Below are positions 7,040 through 15,231 of a stretch of DNA of 64,000 nucleotides, one piece after another (the first letter of the stretch is position 1; every line of letters starts with the position of its first letter). The notes below the pieces were generated by a model. The model was not told where the DNA came from. It searched no databases and worked only from the letters and a program-made list of their open reading frames with translations. Source of the stretch: JACVRW01 sp038323835 (GTDB taxonomy: Bacteria > Actinomycetota > Thermoleophilia > Solirubrobacterales > Thermoleophilaceae); contig JBBQHI010000015.1 in assembly GCA_038323835.1 (NCBI GenBank), forward strand, positions 11,728-75,727. The letters run 5' to 3'. A program made the position numbers and the translations under genes.

Positions 7040-9460
7040 CTAGCGGCAGGCGCGAACTACGAGGTGGGTGCCACGCGGGGGGAGCGCGGCCCGCAGCACC
7101 CGGTCCGCGCTCCCGTAGCTCCAGCCGCGCACTGGCCGCCCGCCGAGCCTCACCGAGCACGGCGTGAAGGGATGGCGCAGCGTGCCCAGCGACGCCTGCA
7201 GCAACCACGTGCGGGGGCGGGTCGATCGGATGCCGAGCTCCCAGCGCCCGCGGCCCTCGCGCGAGACCAGCCGGCCGCCGTCCTCCAGCCGCGCGGACGA
7301 GGACCCGCGCGGGAAGGCCAGCAGCACCCGGCGGTCGCGCCGCTCGTAGAGCGACACCTCCGGGGCGGTGTCGCCGTAGCCCGCGAGCGTGTCCACGTCG
7401 GGGGGCAGGAGGGGGAGCAGGGTGCCCGCCCGGGCCAGCAGCGGCAGCTCGGACAGCGGAGCGGGCACGGTCACCTCGCGCCCGCCGTCCAGCAGGCGCG
7501 CGCGCCCGAGAGTGAGCCCGCCGTCCGCGTTGCGGTAGCTCGCCGAGCGCCACAGATCCACCCAGCGTCCCGGCGGCAGGTGCAGCGACCGCGTCCTCGC
7601 GCCGGGGTCGAGCACCGGTGCCGCCAGCAGATCGGGCCCGAACAGGAACTCGTCTTCCACCCCGAGAGACCGGGGGTCATCCGGATAGGCGAGCGCCAGG
7701 TGGCGCATGATCGGCAGCCCGCTGCGGCGGTACTCGGCCGCGGCGGTGGCCAGGTAGGGGTAGAGCTGGGTGCGTAGCTTCGACCAGCGCCGCCACTGCG
7801 GCAACACGTCGTCGTCCCACACCTGCGGCCGTGCCTTCTCGGGGATGTCGATCCCGTTGGCCTCGGTGCGCATCACCCCGGAAACGGCCCCCACCTCGAT
7901 CCAGCGCGTGAGCAGCTCCGGGGTGAGCTGGTTCTCGAACAGGGCGAAGAAGCCTCCGATGTCGGAGCCCCAGGTGCTGACCCCGGAGAGCCCCATGGTC
8001 AGGCCGTTGGTGACCACCGAGCGCAGGCCGTCGAAGCCCCAGTCGGCGCTCGGGTCGCCACCCCAGACCACGGGGGAGCAGCGCGCGCTGCCGGTCCAGC
8101 CGGAGCGCACGAAGCGAGCGAGGGGCCGCTTCACGCCCGCCACCCCGGCCGCCGCGCCGCAGTGGTACTGGCGCGGGTAGAGGTTGTGCAGTGCCTCGCC
8201 GCCCGAGCCGTCGGCGGCGCGCGCGTCGAGCGGGGTGTACTCGCCGAAGTCCTCCATCCAGCCGTCGTGCCCGTCGGACACCGCCTCGCGCAGCAGGCGC
8301 CTGTAGAGGTCCCGGCCCGCCCGGGTGGTGAAGTCGAACTGCGCGACCCGGAAGCTCTCGAGCGTGCTGTAGCTGTACACGTAGGGCGCGCCCGCGAGGT
8401 TCTTCACCAGCGCTCCGGCAGCCGCGGCGGCCGCGTAGGAGGGGTGCCCCGTGCAGATCATCGGGTTGAAGTACGTGGTGACGGCCAGGCCGGCGCGATG
8501 GAAGCGGGCCGCCCGGTCGCGCTCCGCCTGCTCGCGTCCCGCCTGTGCGGCACAGGGCAGGTAGTGCGTGTAGGTCTGGGCCACGGACATCGGCACGTCG
8601 CGGCTCCGCAGCTTCTGGAGATCCGCCACCTCGTTCGCCCCGGTCGGCTGGTACCAGGGGCCGAGCACGAAGGGCGCGGGTACCGGGGGCTGCCTGCCGA
8701 TCCGGGCCGTGAGGCGCCGCAGCACGTCGGCCGGGCGCGGGCCGGCGAACACGCGCAGGTCCAGGCGGGGCGCCCTCACCTCCACGCTCCACAGTCCCGA
8801 GCCGCCCTGGTCGAGCCGGAAGTAGCTCGACTCCGGGTCGTCCACCAGCACTCCGTAGCCCGCGGTGGAGAGGAGCCAGGGCATCGGGAAGTAGGTGGCG
8901 TCCTCGCGCGGGTGGAAGCCCCAGGCGGGCACGAAGGCGGGGATCACCGCGCGCTCGTCCTCCTCGTAGGGACCCTCGGCCACGTAGCTCTCCACCTCGC
9001 CGCCGCGCTGGTCCACCCGGTTGGAGCGCTCGCCGAAGCCGAGGTAGCGCTCGCCCCGACGAGCGCCGAAGCCAATCCCGGTGGCCTCCACCGCGTCCAT
9101 CCCGGCGCCGGTCACCGCGGCGCGAAGCGCGATCACGCCCTCCGCGTCCGGGGCGAGGCGCACCGCGATGCGGCGTCCCGCCGGGTCGTTCGTGGCCAGC
9201 GTTCCCGTCCAGCCCGCGCCGGAGCGGCGGGCGCTCAGCACCCGGGTCGCGTGGAACGAGCCCGCGGCGGTGCGGAAGCCGAGCCGCGCACCGGGGGCCT
9301 CGCGGAGCACGTCGCGTCCGTGCCGGTCGCTGACGCCGAGCGACCAGGCGCCATCCGGAGTGTGGGCGCGCAGCGAGCCCGCGGGAACCGTGGCGGCGGT
9401 TGCGGGCGGCGCCAGCAGGAGCGCGGCCAGCACGGCGATCGAGCCGGGGCGGGGCAGCAC
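7040..9460 (-). CDS. Secreted glycoside hydrolase family 31 (alpha-glucosidase/alpha-xylosidase-like)
   Basis: 806 residues with an N-terminal signal peptide (IAVLAALLLAPPATAAT). An N-terminal beta-sandwich is followed by the GH31 (beta/alpha)8 barrel. WMEDFGEY at about 401-408 contains the nucleophile aspartate (D404), and GGDPSADWGFDGLRS near 470 carries the expected acid/base region. WGSDIGGFF and RWIEVGAVSGVMRTE are further family signatures. A C-terminal beta-domain completes the usual length. The enzyme should act outside the cell on alpha-linked glucosides or xylosides; the exact substrate cannot be told from sequence. The next gene, selB, ends 8 bp beyond the GH31 start on the same strand, so the two may be cotranscribed. 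Confidence 0.85.
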   Translation of the reverse strand: MLPRPGSIAVLAALLLAPPATAATVPAGSLRAHTPDGAWSLGVSDRHGRDVLREAPGARLGFRTAAGSFHATRVLSARRSGAGWTGTLATNDPAGRRIAVRLAPDAEGVIALRAAVTGAGMDAVEATGIGFGARRGERYLGFGERSNRVDQRGGEVESYVAEGPYEEDERAVIPAFVPAWGFHPREDATYFPMPWLLSTAGYGVLVDDPESSYFRLDQGGSGLWSVEVRAPRLDLRVFAGPRPADVLRRLTARIGRQPPVPAPFVLGPWYQPTGANEVADLQKLRSRDVPMSVAQTYTHYLPCAAQAGREQAERDRAARFHRAGLAVTTYFNPMICTGHPSYAAAAAAGALVKNLAGAPYVYSYSTLESFRVAQFDFTTRAGRDLYRRLLREAVSDGHDGWMEDFGEYTPLDARAADGSGGEALHNLYPRQYHCGAAAGVAGVKRPLARFVRSGWTGSARCSPVVWGGDPSADWGFDGLRSVVTNGLTMGLSGVSTWGSDIGGFFALFENQLTPELLTRWIEVGAVSGVMRTEANGIDIPEKARPQVWDDDVLPQWRRWSKLRTQLYPYLATAAAEYRRSGLPIMRHLALAYPDDPRSLGVEDEFLFGPDLLAAPVLDPGARTRSLHLPPGRWVDLWRSASYRNADGGLTLGRARLLDGGREVTVPAPLSELPLLARAGTLLPLLPPDVDTLAGYGDTAPEVSLYERRDRRVLLAFPRGSSSARLEDGGRLVSREGRGRWELGIRSTRPRTWLLQASLGTLRHPFTPCSVRLGGRPVRGWSYGSADRVLRAALPPRGTHLVVRACR

Positions 9461-9467
9461 GGCGCGA

Positions 9468-11030
9468 CTATACGTCCGCTCGCGCGGCCCGGCGCCGCAC
9501 GTGCCGGTCCCCGCGGCGCACGGTGAGCTTCTCGGCGTCGAGATGCTCCAGCAGCGCCTGCGCGTAGCGGCGAGAGGTACCGAGCTCGTCGCGAACGCCG
9601 GCGATGTCCGTCCCGCCGTCGCGCTCGCAGATGGCGAGCACGCGCTCCAGGACCCCGCGCAGCACGTCGGGCGCGAAGTGGAGGTTGCGCCCCACCCGCA
9701 CCGCCCGCCCAGCTCGCTCGAGCGCCCGCCAGCTCACCGCCGCCTCGGCCCCCGCGAGCCCCGCCGCGTCGGCCAGCTCACCGTCCGCCCGCGGCCGCTC
9801 GCCGTCCGCGCGCAGCAGGTCCGCCAGCAGCAGAGCCGGGGCCTCGAGCGCCGGCGGCGCGGCCTCCGCGGAGCGGGTGGGTGCCGGGGCCGGCGCCTCC
9901 GGCGGGGGCGCCTCGCCGCGCGCGAGCGCACGCAGCCGATCTTGCGGCGCGCCGTCCGGCCCGTGCCTTCGCGCACGCGGATCGAGGATCCGGCCGCCGC
10001 CCACGGTGTCCGCGGGCGCCAGGCGCCGGAGCACAAAGCGGTCGCCGGCCTCGGGCACGAGCGGGCGCTCCAGCCGGAGCTGCACCAGCAGCTCGCCGTC
10101 CGGTCCGGGTGCCTCCAGCGGATAGGCCCGCCCGGGCGCCTCGCGGGTGCCGTGGTGAACATGCAGCCGCTCTCCGTGCTGGAGCGGGGGAGCGTGCTCC
10201 TCCATGCCCACGAGGGCGTCGAGGATGTGCGTGGGCTCGAGGTCGCTTCCGGGGCCGCAGATCAGCTGCCCCCGGGCCACCTCGTCGCGACTCACCCCGG
10301 CCAGGTTGAGCGCCACGCGCTGGCCCGCGCCGGCCGCGTCCACCCGCCGGTCGTGAACCTCCACCGAGCGCACCCTTGCCTCCCGGCCGCCCGGCACGAT
10401 GCGCACGCGCTCGCCCGCGGCGATCCGGCCCGACCACAGCGTGCCCGTCACCACGGTGCCCGCGCCGCGGATGCTGAAGGAACGGTCCACGTGCAGGCGG
10501 GCCGGTCCTCCGCGGTGGGCGCGCCCGATCGTGGCCGCCTCGCGCGCCAGGGCATCCTGAAGCTCATCGATCCCCTCGCCGGCGGGCGCGCACACGGGCA
10601 CGATCGCCACGCCGGGCAGGATCGCGGCCACCTCGGCCGCGGCCGGTGCCGGATCGGTCAGATCGGCGCGCGTGATCGCCACCACGCCGCGTGCCACCCC
10701 CAGCCGCCGCAGCACCGCCAGGTGCTCGCGCGTCTGCGGCATCACGCCGTCGTCGGCGGCCACGCACAGGAGGAAGAGGTCCACCCCGCTGGCCCCGGCC
10801 ACCATGGTGCGCACGAAGCGCTCGTGGCCGGGCACGTCCACCAGCGACATCCGGCGGCCGTCGGGAAGCTCGAGCAGCGCGTAGCCCAGCTCGATCGACA
10901 GCCCGCGCTCGCGCTCCTCGGGCAGGCGGTCGGTGTCGTGCCCGGTGAGCGCCCGCACCAGTGCCGTCTTGCCGTGATCCACATGGCCCGCGGTGCCCAC
11001 CGTGAGCGGCTCCGGCGGCTCTCCGCTCAC
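9468..11030 (-). CDS. selB: Selenocysteine-specific translation elongation factor SelB
   Basis: 520 residues from a GTG at 11028-11030; that GTG overlaps the stop of the upstream acetyltransferase (GTGA). It carries the EF-Tu-like GTPase motifs: GHVDHGKT (15-22), DVPGHE (65-70) and ITRAD in the G4 position. Domains II-III follow (HRGGPARLHVDRSFSIRGAG, then VVTGTLWSGRIAAGERVRI). The C-terminal region is winged-helix-like, ending RRYAQALLEHLDAEKLTVRR. The protein delivers Sec-tRNA to UGA codons with a SECIS hairpin. It is shorter than the roughly 614-residue E. coli protein, implying fewer winged-helix modules. Context with selA makes the assignment firm. Confidence 0.92.
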   Translation of the reverse strand: MSGEPPEPLTVGTAGHVDHGKTALVRALTGHDTDRLPEERERGLSIELGYALLELPDGRRMSLVDVPGHERFVRTMVAGASGVDLFLLCVAADDGVMPQTREHLAVLRRLGVARGVVAITRADLTDPAPAAAEVAAILPGVAIVPVCAPAGEGIDELQDALAREAATIGRAHRGGPARLHVDRSFSIRGAGTVVTGTLWSGRIAAGERVRIVPGGREARVRSVEVHDRRVDAAGAGQRVALNLAGVSRDEVARGQLICGPGSDLEPTHILDALVGMEEHAPPLQHGERLHVHHGTREAPGRAYPLEAPGPDGELLVQLRLERPLVPEAGDRFVLRRLAPADTVGGGRILDPRARRHGPDGAPQDRLRALARGEAPPPEAPAPAPTRSAEAAPPALEAPALLLADLLRADGERPRADGELADAAGLAGAEAAVSWRALERAGRAVRVGRNLHFAPDVLRGVLERVLAICERDGGTDIAGVRDELGTSRRYAQALLEHLDAEKLTVRRGDRHVRRRAARADV

Positions 11031-11500
11031 GGCTCCAGCTCCAGCTCGAGCTCGTCCCGCACCGGGATCCCGTGCTCGCCCACCGCCGGGATCTCGGGCT
11101 TGAGCTCCTCCCGCGCGCGGTCCACAGCGCCCGTGTGCAGGGCCACCAGCCGGAAGCCGCGGCGCTGGTAGAAGCGCAGCGCGTCGAGGTTGTCGTTCGA
11201 GGTGACCACGAACAGCCGCGCCGCGCCGGCCTCGCGGGCCCGGTGGCACAACTCGTCCACCAGCGCCGTGCCCACCCCGGCGTGGCGCTCGCGCGCGTGG
11301 AGGGTGAGCAGCTCCCAGCGTTCGCCCCCTCGCAAGTATCCGGCGACGCCGGCCAGGCGCCCGGAGTCCTCGGCGATCAGCGCCGGGTGCTCAAGCGGAT
11401 CCACGAGCTCGCCCAACCGGGCCACCCGCCGCAGGCCGCGCGCGGAGAGGAACACAGCCAGTGCGTCGTGGTCATCGGGGCCGGAGTCGCGGATCCTCAC
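11027..11500 (-). CDS. GNAT family N-acetyltransferase inside the selA-selB operon
   Basis: 157 residues. The GTG at 11498-11500 overlaps the selA stop, and the TGA at 11027-11029 overlaps the selB start, so the gene is translationally coupled on both sides. The core GNAT acetyl-CoA binding motif is present (RERHAGVGTALVDELCHRAR). It is followed by the typical beta-strand, helix and FYQRRGFR element. The C-terminal tail is rich in Glu and Leu. The substrate is unknown. Its exact fit between two selenocysteine genes suggests a role tied to selenium or translation, but this is inference; it could also be an unrelated RimI-like enzyme. A longer alternative-frame ORF over selA is not real. Confidence 0.85.
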   Translation of the reverse strand: MRIRDSGPDDHDALAVFLSARGLRRVARLGELVDPLEHPALIAEDSGRLAGVAGYLRGGERWELLTLHARERHAGVGTALVDELCHRAREAGAARLFVVTSNDNLDALRFYQRRGFRLVALHTGAVDRAREELKPEIPAVGEHGIPVRDELELELEP

Positions 11501-12858
11501 GGGTGCAGGGCTGCGGCCACGGCCTCCGCGGCGCGCCCGGCCTCGGCGTCGGTGAGCGTGCGCGGGTCCAGGATCAGCCACCCTTCCCGGGCCCGCCCCA
11601 CCACGGCCGGGTCGCCCGTGCGCAGCCGCCGGGTCAGCTCGTTCAGGCTCAGCGGCGCCGGATCCACGGCGCACACGGGGCCCCTCAGCTCCAGCAGGGG
11701 CAGCGCGCCGCCGCCCACCCGCGCGGAGGCCTCGATCATCCGCGCCGCCGGCCCCACCCCCTCCCTCAGCCGCTCGGCCCGCGCGCTCAGCTCCGCCGGC
11801 GAAGCGGTGAGCATGGCCAGCACGGGGATCGATCGGGCGGCGTCTCGCCCGCCGTCGCGGTGGAGGCGAAGAACCGCCTCCAGGGCCGCGAGCGAGAGCT
11901 TGTCGATTCGCACCGCCCGGGCCAGCGGGTGCTCGCGGCAGCGCTCGATCGCCTCGCGCGTGCCCGCCATCAGCCCGGCCTGCGGGCCGCCCAGCAGCTT
12001 GTCCCCCGAGAAGCAGGTCACGGCGCAGCCGGCCGCCACGGAGCGCCGCACGCCGGGCTCTCCCGCCAGCTCGGGGACCCCGTCGCCCAGGGCGCCGGAG
12101 CCCACGTCGTCGATAACCGGGACCCCCAGCGAGCAGAGCTCCTCGATCTCCGGCTCCTCCACGAACCCCTCGGTGCGGAAGTTCGACTGGTGGACGCGCA
12201 GGATCGCGCCGGTGTCCGGCCCCAGGGCGAGCTCGAAGTCGGCGCGCCGGGTGCGGTTCGTGGTGCCCACCTCGCGCAGCCGCGCGCCCGACTCCGACAC
12301 CACGTCGGGTATCCGGAACGAGCCGCCGATCTCCACCAGCTGCCCGCGCGACACCACGAGCTCCCGCCCACCGGCCAGGGCGGCCGCGGCCAGCAGCACC
12401 GCCGCGGCGCAGTTGTTCACCACCAGCGCCGCCTCCGCCCCGGTGAGCTCGCACACGAGGCCCTCCACGTGTGCCTGGCGCGAACCGCGCGAACCCGAGC
12501 CGAGGTCGAACTCGAGGTTCGAGTAGCCGGCGGCGGCCTCCAGCGCGGCGCGCACAGCAGCCTCGGGGAGCGGCGCCCGGCCCAGGTTGGTGTGGACGAT
12601 CACCCCGCTCGCGTTCAGCACCGTCCGCAGCGACGGGCGCGCGAGCGCGGCCATGCGGGCACGGGCATCGGCCGTCACGTCGCCTGGCGCCTCGCCGGCG
12701 CCCAGGCGGCAGCGCTCATCCTTCAGCGCCTCCCGGGCCGCGCGCACGGCCAGCGCCCGGGGCGAGCCCAGGCGAGCCGAGAGCTCCTCCACCGAGGGAA
12801 GTTCCCTGCGGCGGTCAGCCTCCGGGCCGCCGGCCCTCGACCCAGCGCTCTTCGTCAC
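11497..12858 (-). CDS. selA: L-seryl-tRNA(Sec) selenium transferase SelA
   Basis: 453 residues. SelA converts Ser-tRNA(Sec) to Sec-tRNA(Sec) using selenophosphate and PLP. Family features are clear: RRRELPSVEELSARLG at the N-terminus, TVLNASGVIVHTNLGRAPLP around 79-98, NLEFDLGSGSRGSR, and the PLP-lysine motif FSGDKLLGGPQAG with K287. VIDDVGSGAL provides the PLP-binding aspartate. The start is a GTG (12856-12858) lying 44 bp inside the 3' end of the moaD-moaE fusion gene on the same strand; a later GTG at codon 23 is possible but would cut the conserved RELPSVEEL element. No tRNA(Sec) or selD gene was found in the window. Confidence 0.92.
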   Translation of the reverse strand: MTKSAGSRAGGPEADRRRELPSVEELSARLGSPRALAVRAAREALKDERCRLGAGEAPGDVTADARARMAALARPSLRTVLNASGVIVHTNLGRAPLPEAAVRAALEAAAGYSNLEFDLGSGSRGSRQAHVEGLVCELTGAEAALVVNNCAAAVLLAAAALAGGRELVVSRGQLVEIGGSFRIPDVVSESGARLREVGTTNRTRRADFELALGPDTGAILRVHQSNFRTEGFVEEPEIEELCSLGVPVIDDVGSGALGDGVPELAGEPGVRRSVAAGCAVTCFSGDKLLGGPQAGLMAGTREAIERCREHPLARAVRIDKLSLAALEAVLRLHRDGGRDAARSIPVLAMLTASPAELSARAERLREGVGPAARMIEASARVGGGALPLLELRGPVCAVDPAPLSLNELTRRLRTGDPAVVGRAREGWLILDPRTLTDAEAGRAAEAVAAALHP

Positions 12859-13462
12859 CCTCGACCTCCTTCTTCCAGATCGGGGCCTCGGCCTTCACGC
12901 GGTCGATGATCTCGCGCGCCCCCGCGAAGGCCTCGCCCCGGTGGGGCGCGGACACGGCCACGCTCACGCTCGGCTCCGAGAGCGCCACATGGCCCACGCG
13001 ATGCTCCACCGCCGCCGCGCAGAGCCCGTGGCGGGCCACCGCGTCGCGGGCGATCTCGGCCATCCGCTCCTCGGCCATCTCGGTGTAGGCCTCGTACTCG
13101 AGCCGGTCCACCTCGCGGGTCACGCCCTGGAAGGTGACCACCGCGCCGGCGCGGGGGTCGCGCACGCGCTCGGCCAGGGAGTCCAGCCGAAGCTCCTCAT
13201 GGGTAACACGGACCCACGGTGCCGAGGATGGCTCCCCGCCGCTGACTGGCGGGATCAGGGCCAGCTCGTCGCCCGGATCCAGCTCACGGTCCCCCCGGGC
13301 GTACTCGCGGTTCACCGCCATCACGAGCGGCAGCCCGTCGGCCAGGCCGTTCAGCTCGGCCAGCGCGTCGTCCACGCGCGACCCGTCGGGAAGGTCCAGC
13401 ACCACCTGCGACGCGCCCGCGCGCTCCCGCAGTATTGCGAACAGGCGAACGGTCACCTCCAC
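12815..13462 (-). CDS. moaX: Molybdopterin synthase, MoaD-MoaE fusion (MoaX type)
   Basis: 215 residues from GTG 13462. Residues 1-75 are MoaD-like (TVRLFAILRERAGASQVVLD, then VDDALAELNGLADGLPLVMA) and end in the characteristic region ELALIPPVSGG, whose terminal Gly-Gly accepts sulfur in free MoaD. The rest is MoaE-like: DPRAGAVVTFQGVTR, EEYTEM-like acidic stretch, VEHRVGHVALSEPSVSVAVS, FAGAREIIDRVKAEAPIWKK and EGDEERWVEG. Fusions of this type (MoaX) are known in mycobacteria and need cleavage after Gly-Gly to work. The gene overlaps selA by 44 bp, so it heads the selenocysteine operon. A GTG at 13456 is an alternative start. Confidence 0.88.
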   Translation of the reverse strand: MEVTVRLFAILRERAGASQVVLDLPDGSRVDDALAELNGLADGLPLVMAVNREYARGDRELDPGDELALIPPVSGGEPSSAPWVRVTHEELRLDSLAERVRDPRAGAVVTFQGVTREVDRLEYEAYTEMAEERMAEIARDAVARHGLCAAAVEHRVGHVALSEPSVSVAVSAPHRGEAFAGAREIIDRVKAEAPIWKKEVEGDEERWVEGRRPGG

Positions 13463-13488
13463 CGGCCAGATGCTAGGCCTCAGCAGAG

Positions 13489-13527
13489 GAGGAGCGCAGC
13501 CCGATCGGTGGTCGGGCGAGCACCGGA
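13489..13527 (+). repeat. Hairpin repeat, copy R1
   Basis: Member of a 39-41 bp repeat family with conserved flanks GAGGAGCGCAG and GCGAGCACCGGA around a stem-loop. Here the stem is GCCCGATC-GGT-GGTCGGGC (8 bp with one G-T pair). It lies between the divergent moaX and mutase genes, 24 bp before the mutase start. It is the one intergenic copy that does not follow a stop codon in its own orientation. Confidence 0.8.
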
Positions 13528-13550
13528 CTACACGTATCCTGTGACGGACC

Positions 13551-15170
13551 TTGGCCACCACGCCCGATCACAAGCCGAGCATCGCCCCGATCGTCGGTCC
13601 GGACGATCCGCGCCGCTTCACCGACTCCGGCATCGAGATCAAGAACACCTACGGCGCGGGAGACGTGGCGCCCGAGCTGGAGGAGCGTCTCGGCGCTCCG
13701 GGGGAGTATCCGTACACCCGAGGCGTGCACCCGGACATGTACCGCGGCCGCACGTGGACGATGCGCCAGTACGCGGGCTACGCGAGCGCCAAGGAGACCA
13801 ACGAGCGCTTCCACTACCTGATCGACCACGGGTCCACCGGCCTCTCCATGGCCTTCGACCTGCCCACCCAGCTCGGCCGAGACTCTGACGACCCGCTGTG
13901 CGAGGGCGAGGTGGGCCGCACCGGCGTGGCCATCGACTCCATCGACGACATGCGCCGGGTGTTCGACGGCATCCCGCTGGATCAGGTGTCCACGTCGATG
14001 ACGATCAACGCGCCGGCGGCGGTGCTGCTGCTGCTCTACGAGCTGGTGGGCGAGGAGCAGGGGGTGGAGGCCGAGAAGCTCCAGGGCACCACCCAGAACG
14101 ACATCCTCAAGGAGTACATCGCCCGCGGGAACTTCATCTACCCGCCCGTCCCGGCGATGCGGCTCACCACCGACCTGTTCGCCTACTGCCACGAGCGCGT
14201 GCCCAAGTGGAACACGATCTCGATCTCCGGCTACCACATGCGCGAGAAGGGCTGCTCGGCGGTGCAGGAGGTGGGCTTCACGCTCGCCAACGCGATCGCC
14301 TATGTGCAGGCGGCCATCGACGCCGGCCTCGAGGTGGACGAGTTCGGGCCCCGGCTGGCCTTCTTCTTCAACGGCCACAACCACGTGTTCCAGGAGGTGG
14401 CCAAGTTCCGCGCCGTCCGCCGGATGTGGGCGCGCATCATGCGCGAGCGCTTCGGGGCTCGTGACGAGCGTTCCCTGAAGATCCGCTTCCACACCCAGAC
14501 CGGAGGCGTGACGCTGGCTGCGCAGCAGCCCGAGAACAACATCGTGCGCGTGGCGCTCCAGGGGTTCGCCGCGGTGGCCGGGGGCACCCAGTCGCTGCAC
14601 ACCAACGGCTTCGACGAGGCCCTGGCCCTCCCCACGGAGCGCGCCGCGCGGATCGCGCTGCGCACCCAGCAGATCCTGGCCCACGAGTCGGGTGCCGCCG
14701 ACACGGCGGACCCGTTCGCCGGCTCCTACTTCGTGGAGGCGCTCACCGATGAGATCGAGGACGCCGCGCAGGCCCTGATCGACAAGGTGGACGAGCTGGG
14801 CGGCTCGGTGGAGTGCATCCCGTTCATCCGCGCGGAGGTGGAGGAGTCCGCCTGGGGCTACCAGGAGCGCTACAAGCACAAGCAGGACATCGTCGTGGGC
14901 GTGAACAAGTACGTCACCGAGGACGTGGACGAGGTGGAGACCCTGCGAGTGGATCCCGAGTCCGAGCGCCAGCAGGTCGAGAGGCTGAAGGCCTTCAAGG
15001 CCGACCGCGACGCCGACGCCGTGCGCGACCGGCTCGACGAGCTGCGCACCGCCTGCGGGGAGACGGCCAACCTGCTCCATCCGCTGCGCGCGGCGCTGAA
15101 GGACCACTGCACGCTGGGCGAGGTCAGCGGCGTCCTGCGCGAAGAGTACGGCGAGTACTCGGAGGCCTGA
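13551..15170 (+). CDS. Methylmalonyl-CoA mutase large subunit (no cobalamin-binding domain)
   Basis: 539 residues from a TTG at 13551. The sequence matches the acyl-CoA mutase barrel: YTRGVHPDMYRGRTWTMRQY, GLSMAFDLPTQLGRDSDDP, STSMTINAPAAVLLLLYELV, GTTQNDILKEYIARGNFIYP and SGYHMREKGCSAVQEVGFTL. It ends after the barrel and lacks the C-terminal B12-binding domain (no DxHxxG), so it should pair with a separate small subunit, as in other split mutases; none lies in the window. It isomerises methylmalonyl-CoA to succinyl-CoA; an isobutyryl-CoA-type mutase is an alternative. It fits with PccB at 18.3 kb and sucCD at 42.6 kb as a propionyl-CoA to succinate route. Confidence 0.9.
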   Translation: MATTPDHKPSIAPIVGPDDPRRFTDSGIEIKNTYGAGDVAPELEERLGAPGEYPYTRGVHPDMYRGRTWTMRQYAGYASAKETNERFHYLIDHGSTGLSMAFDLPTQLGRDSDDPLCEGEVGRTGVAIDSIDDMRRVFDGIPLDQVSTSMTINAPAAVLLLLYELVGEEQGVEAEKLQGTTQNDILKEYIARGNFIYPPVPAMRLTTDLFAYCHERVPKWNTISISGYHMREKGCSAVQEVGFTLANAIAYVQAAIDAGLEVDEFGPRLAFFFNGHNHVFQEVAKFRAVRRMWARIMRERFGARDERSLKIRFHTQTGGVTLAAQQPENNIVRVALQGFAAVAGGTQSLHTNGFDEALALPTERAARIALRTQQILAHESGAADTADPFAGSYFVEALTDEIEDAAQALIDKVDELGGSVECIPFIRAEVEESAWGYQERYKHKQDIVVGVNKYVTEDVDEVETLRVDPESERQQVERLKAFKADRDADAVRDRLDELRTACGETANLLHPLRAALKDHCTLGEVSGVLREEYGEYSEA

Positions 15171-15190
15171 GCGGATGCGGCGCGCCAAGG

Positions 15191-15229
15191 GAGGAGCGCA
15201 GCCCGGGCGCCGGCCGGGCGAGCACCGGA
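15191..15229 (+). repeat. Hairpin repeat, copy R2
   Basis: Flanks GAGGAGCGCAG and GCGAGCACCGGA are exact. The stem is GCCCGG / CCGGGC, where R1 has GCCCGA / TCGGGC, so the sixth pair changed on both sides (A-T to G-C). It starts 20 bp after the mutase stop codon and ends 2 bp before the ATG of the secreted-protein gene. Confidence 0.8.
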
Positions 15230-15231
15230 CC

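Noticed and set aside
12471..13088. Overlapping arginine-rich ORFs over selA and moaX
   Set aside because: Arg/Pro/Ala-rich alternative frames are the normal product of this GC content and lack any domain.
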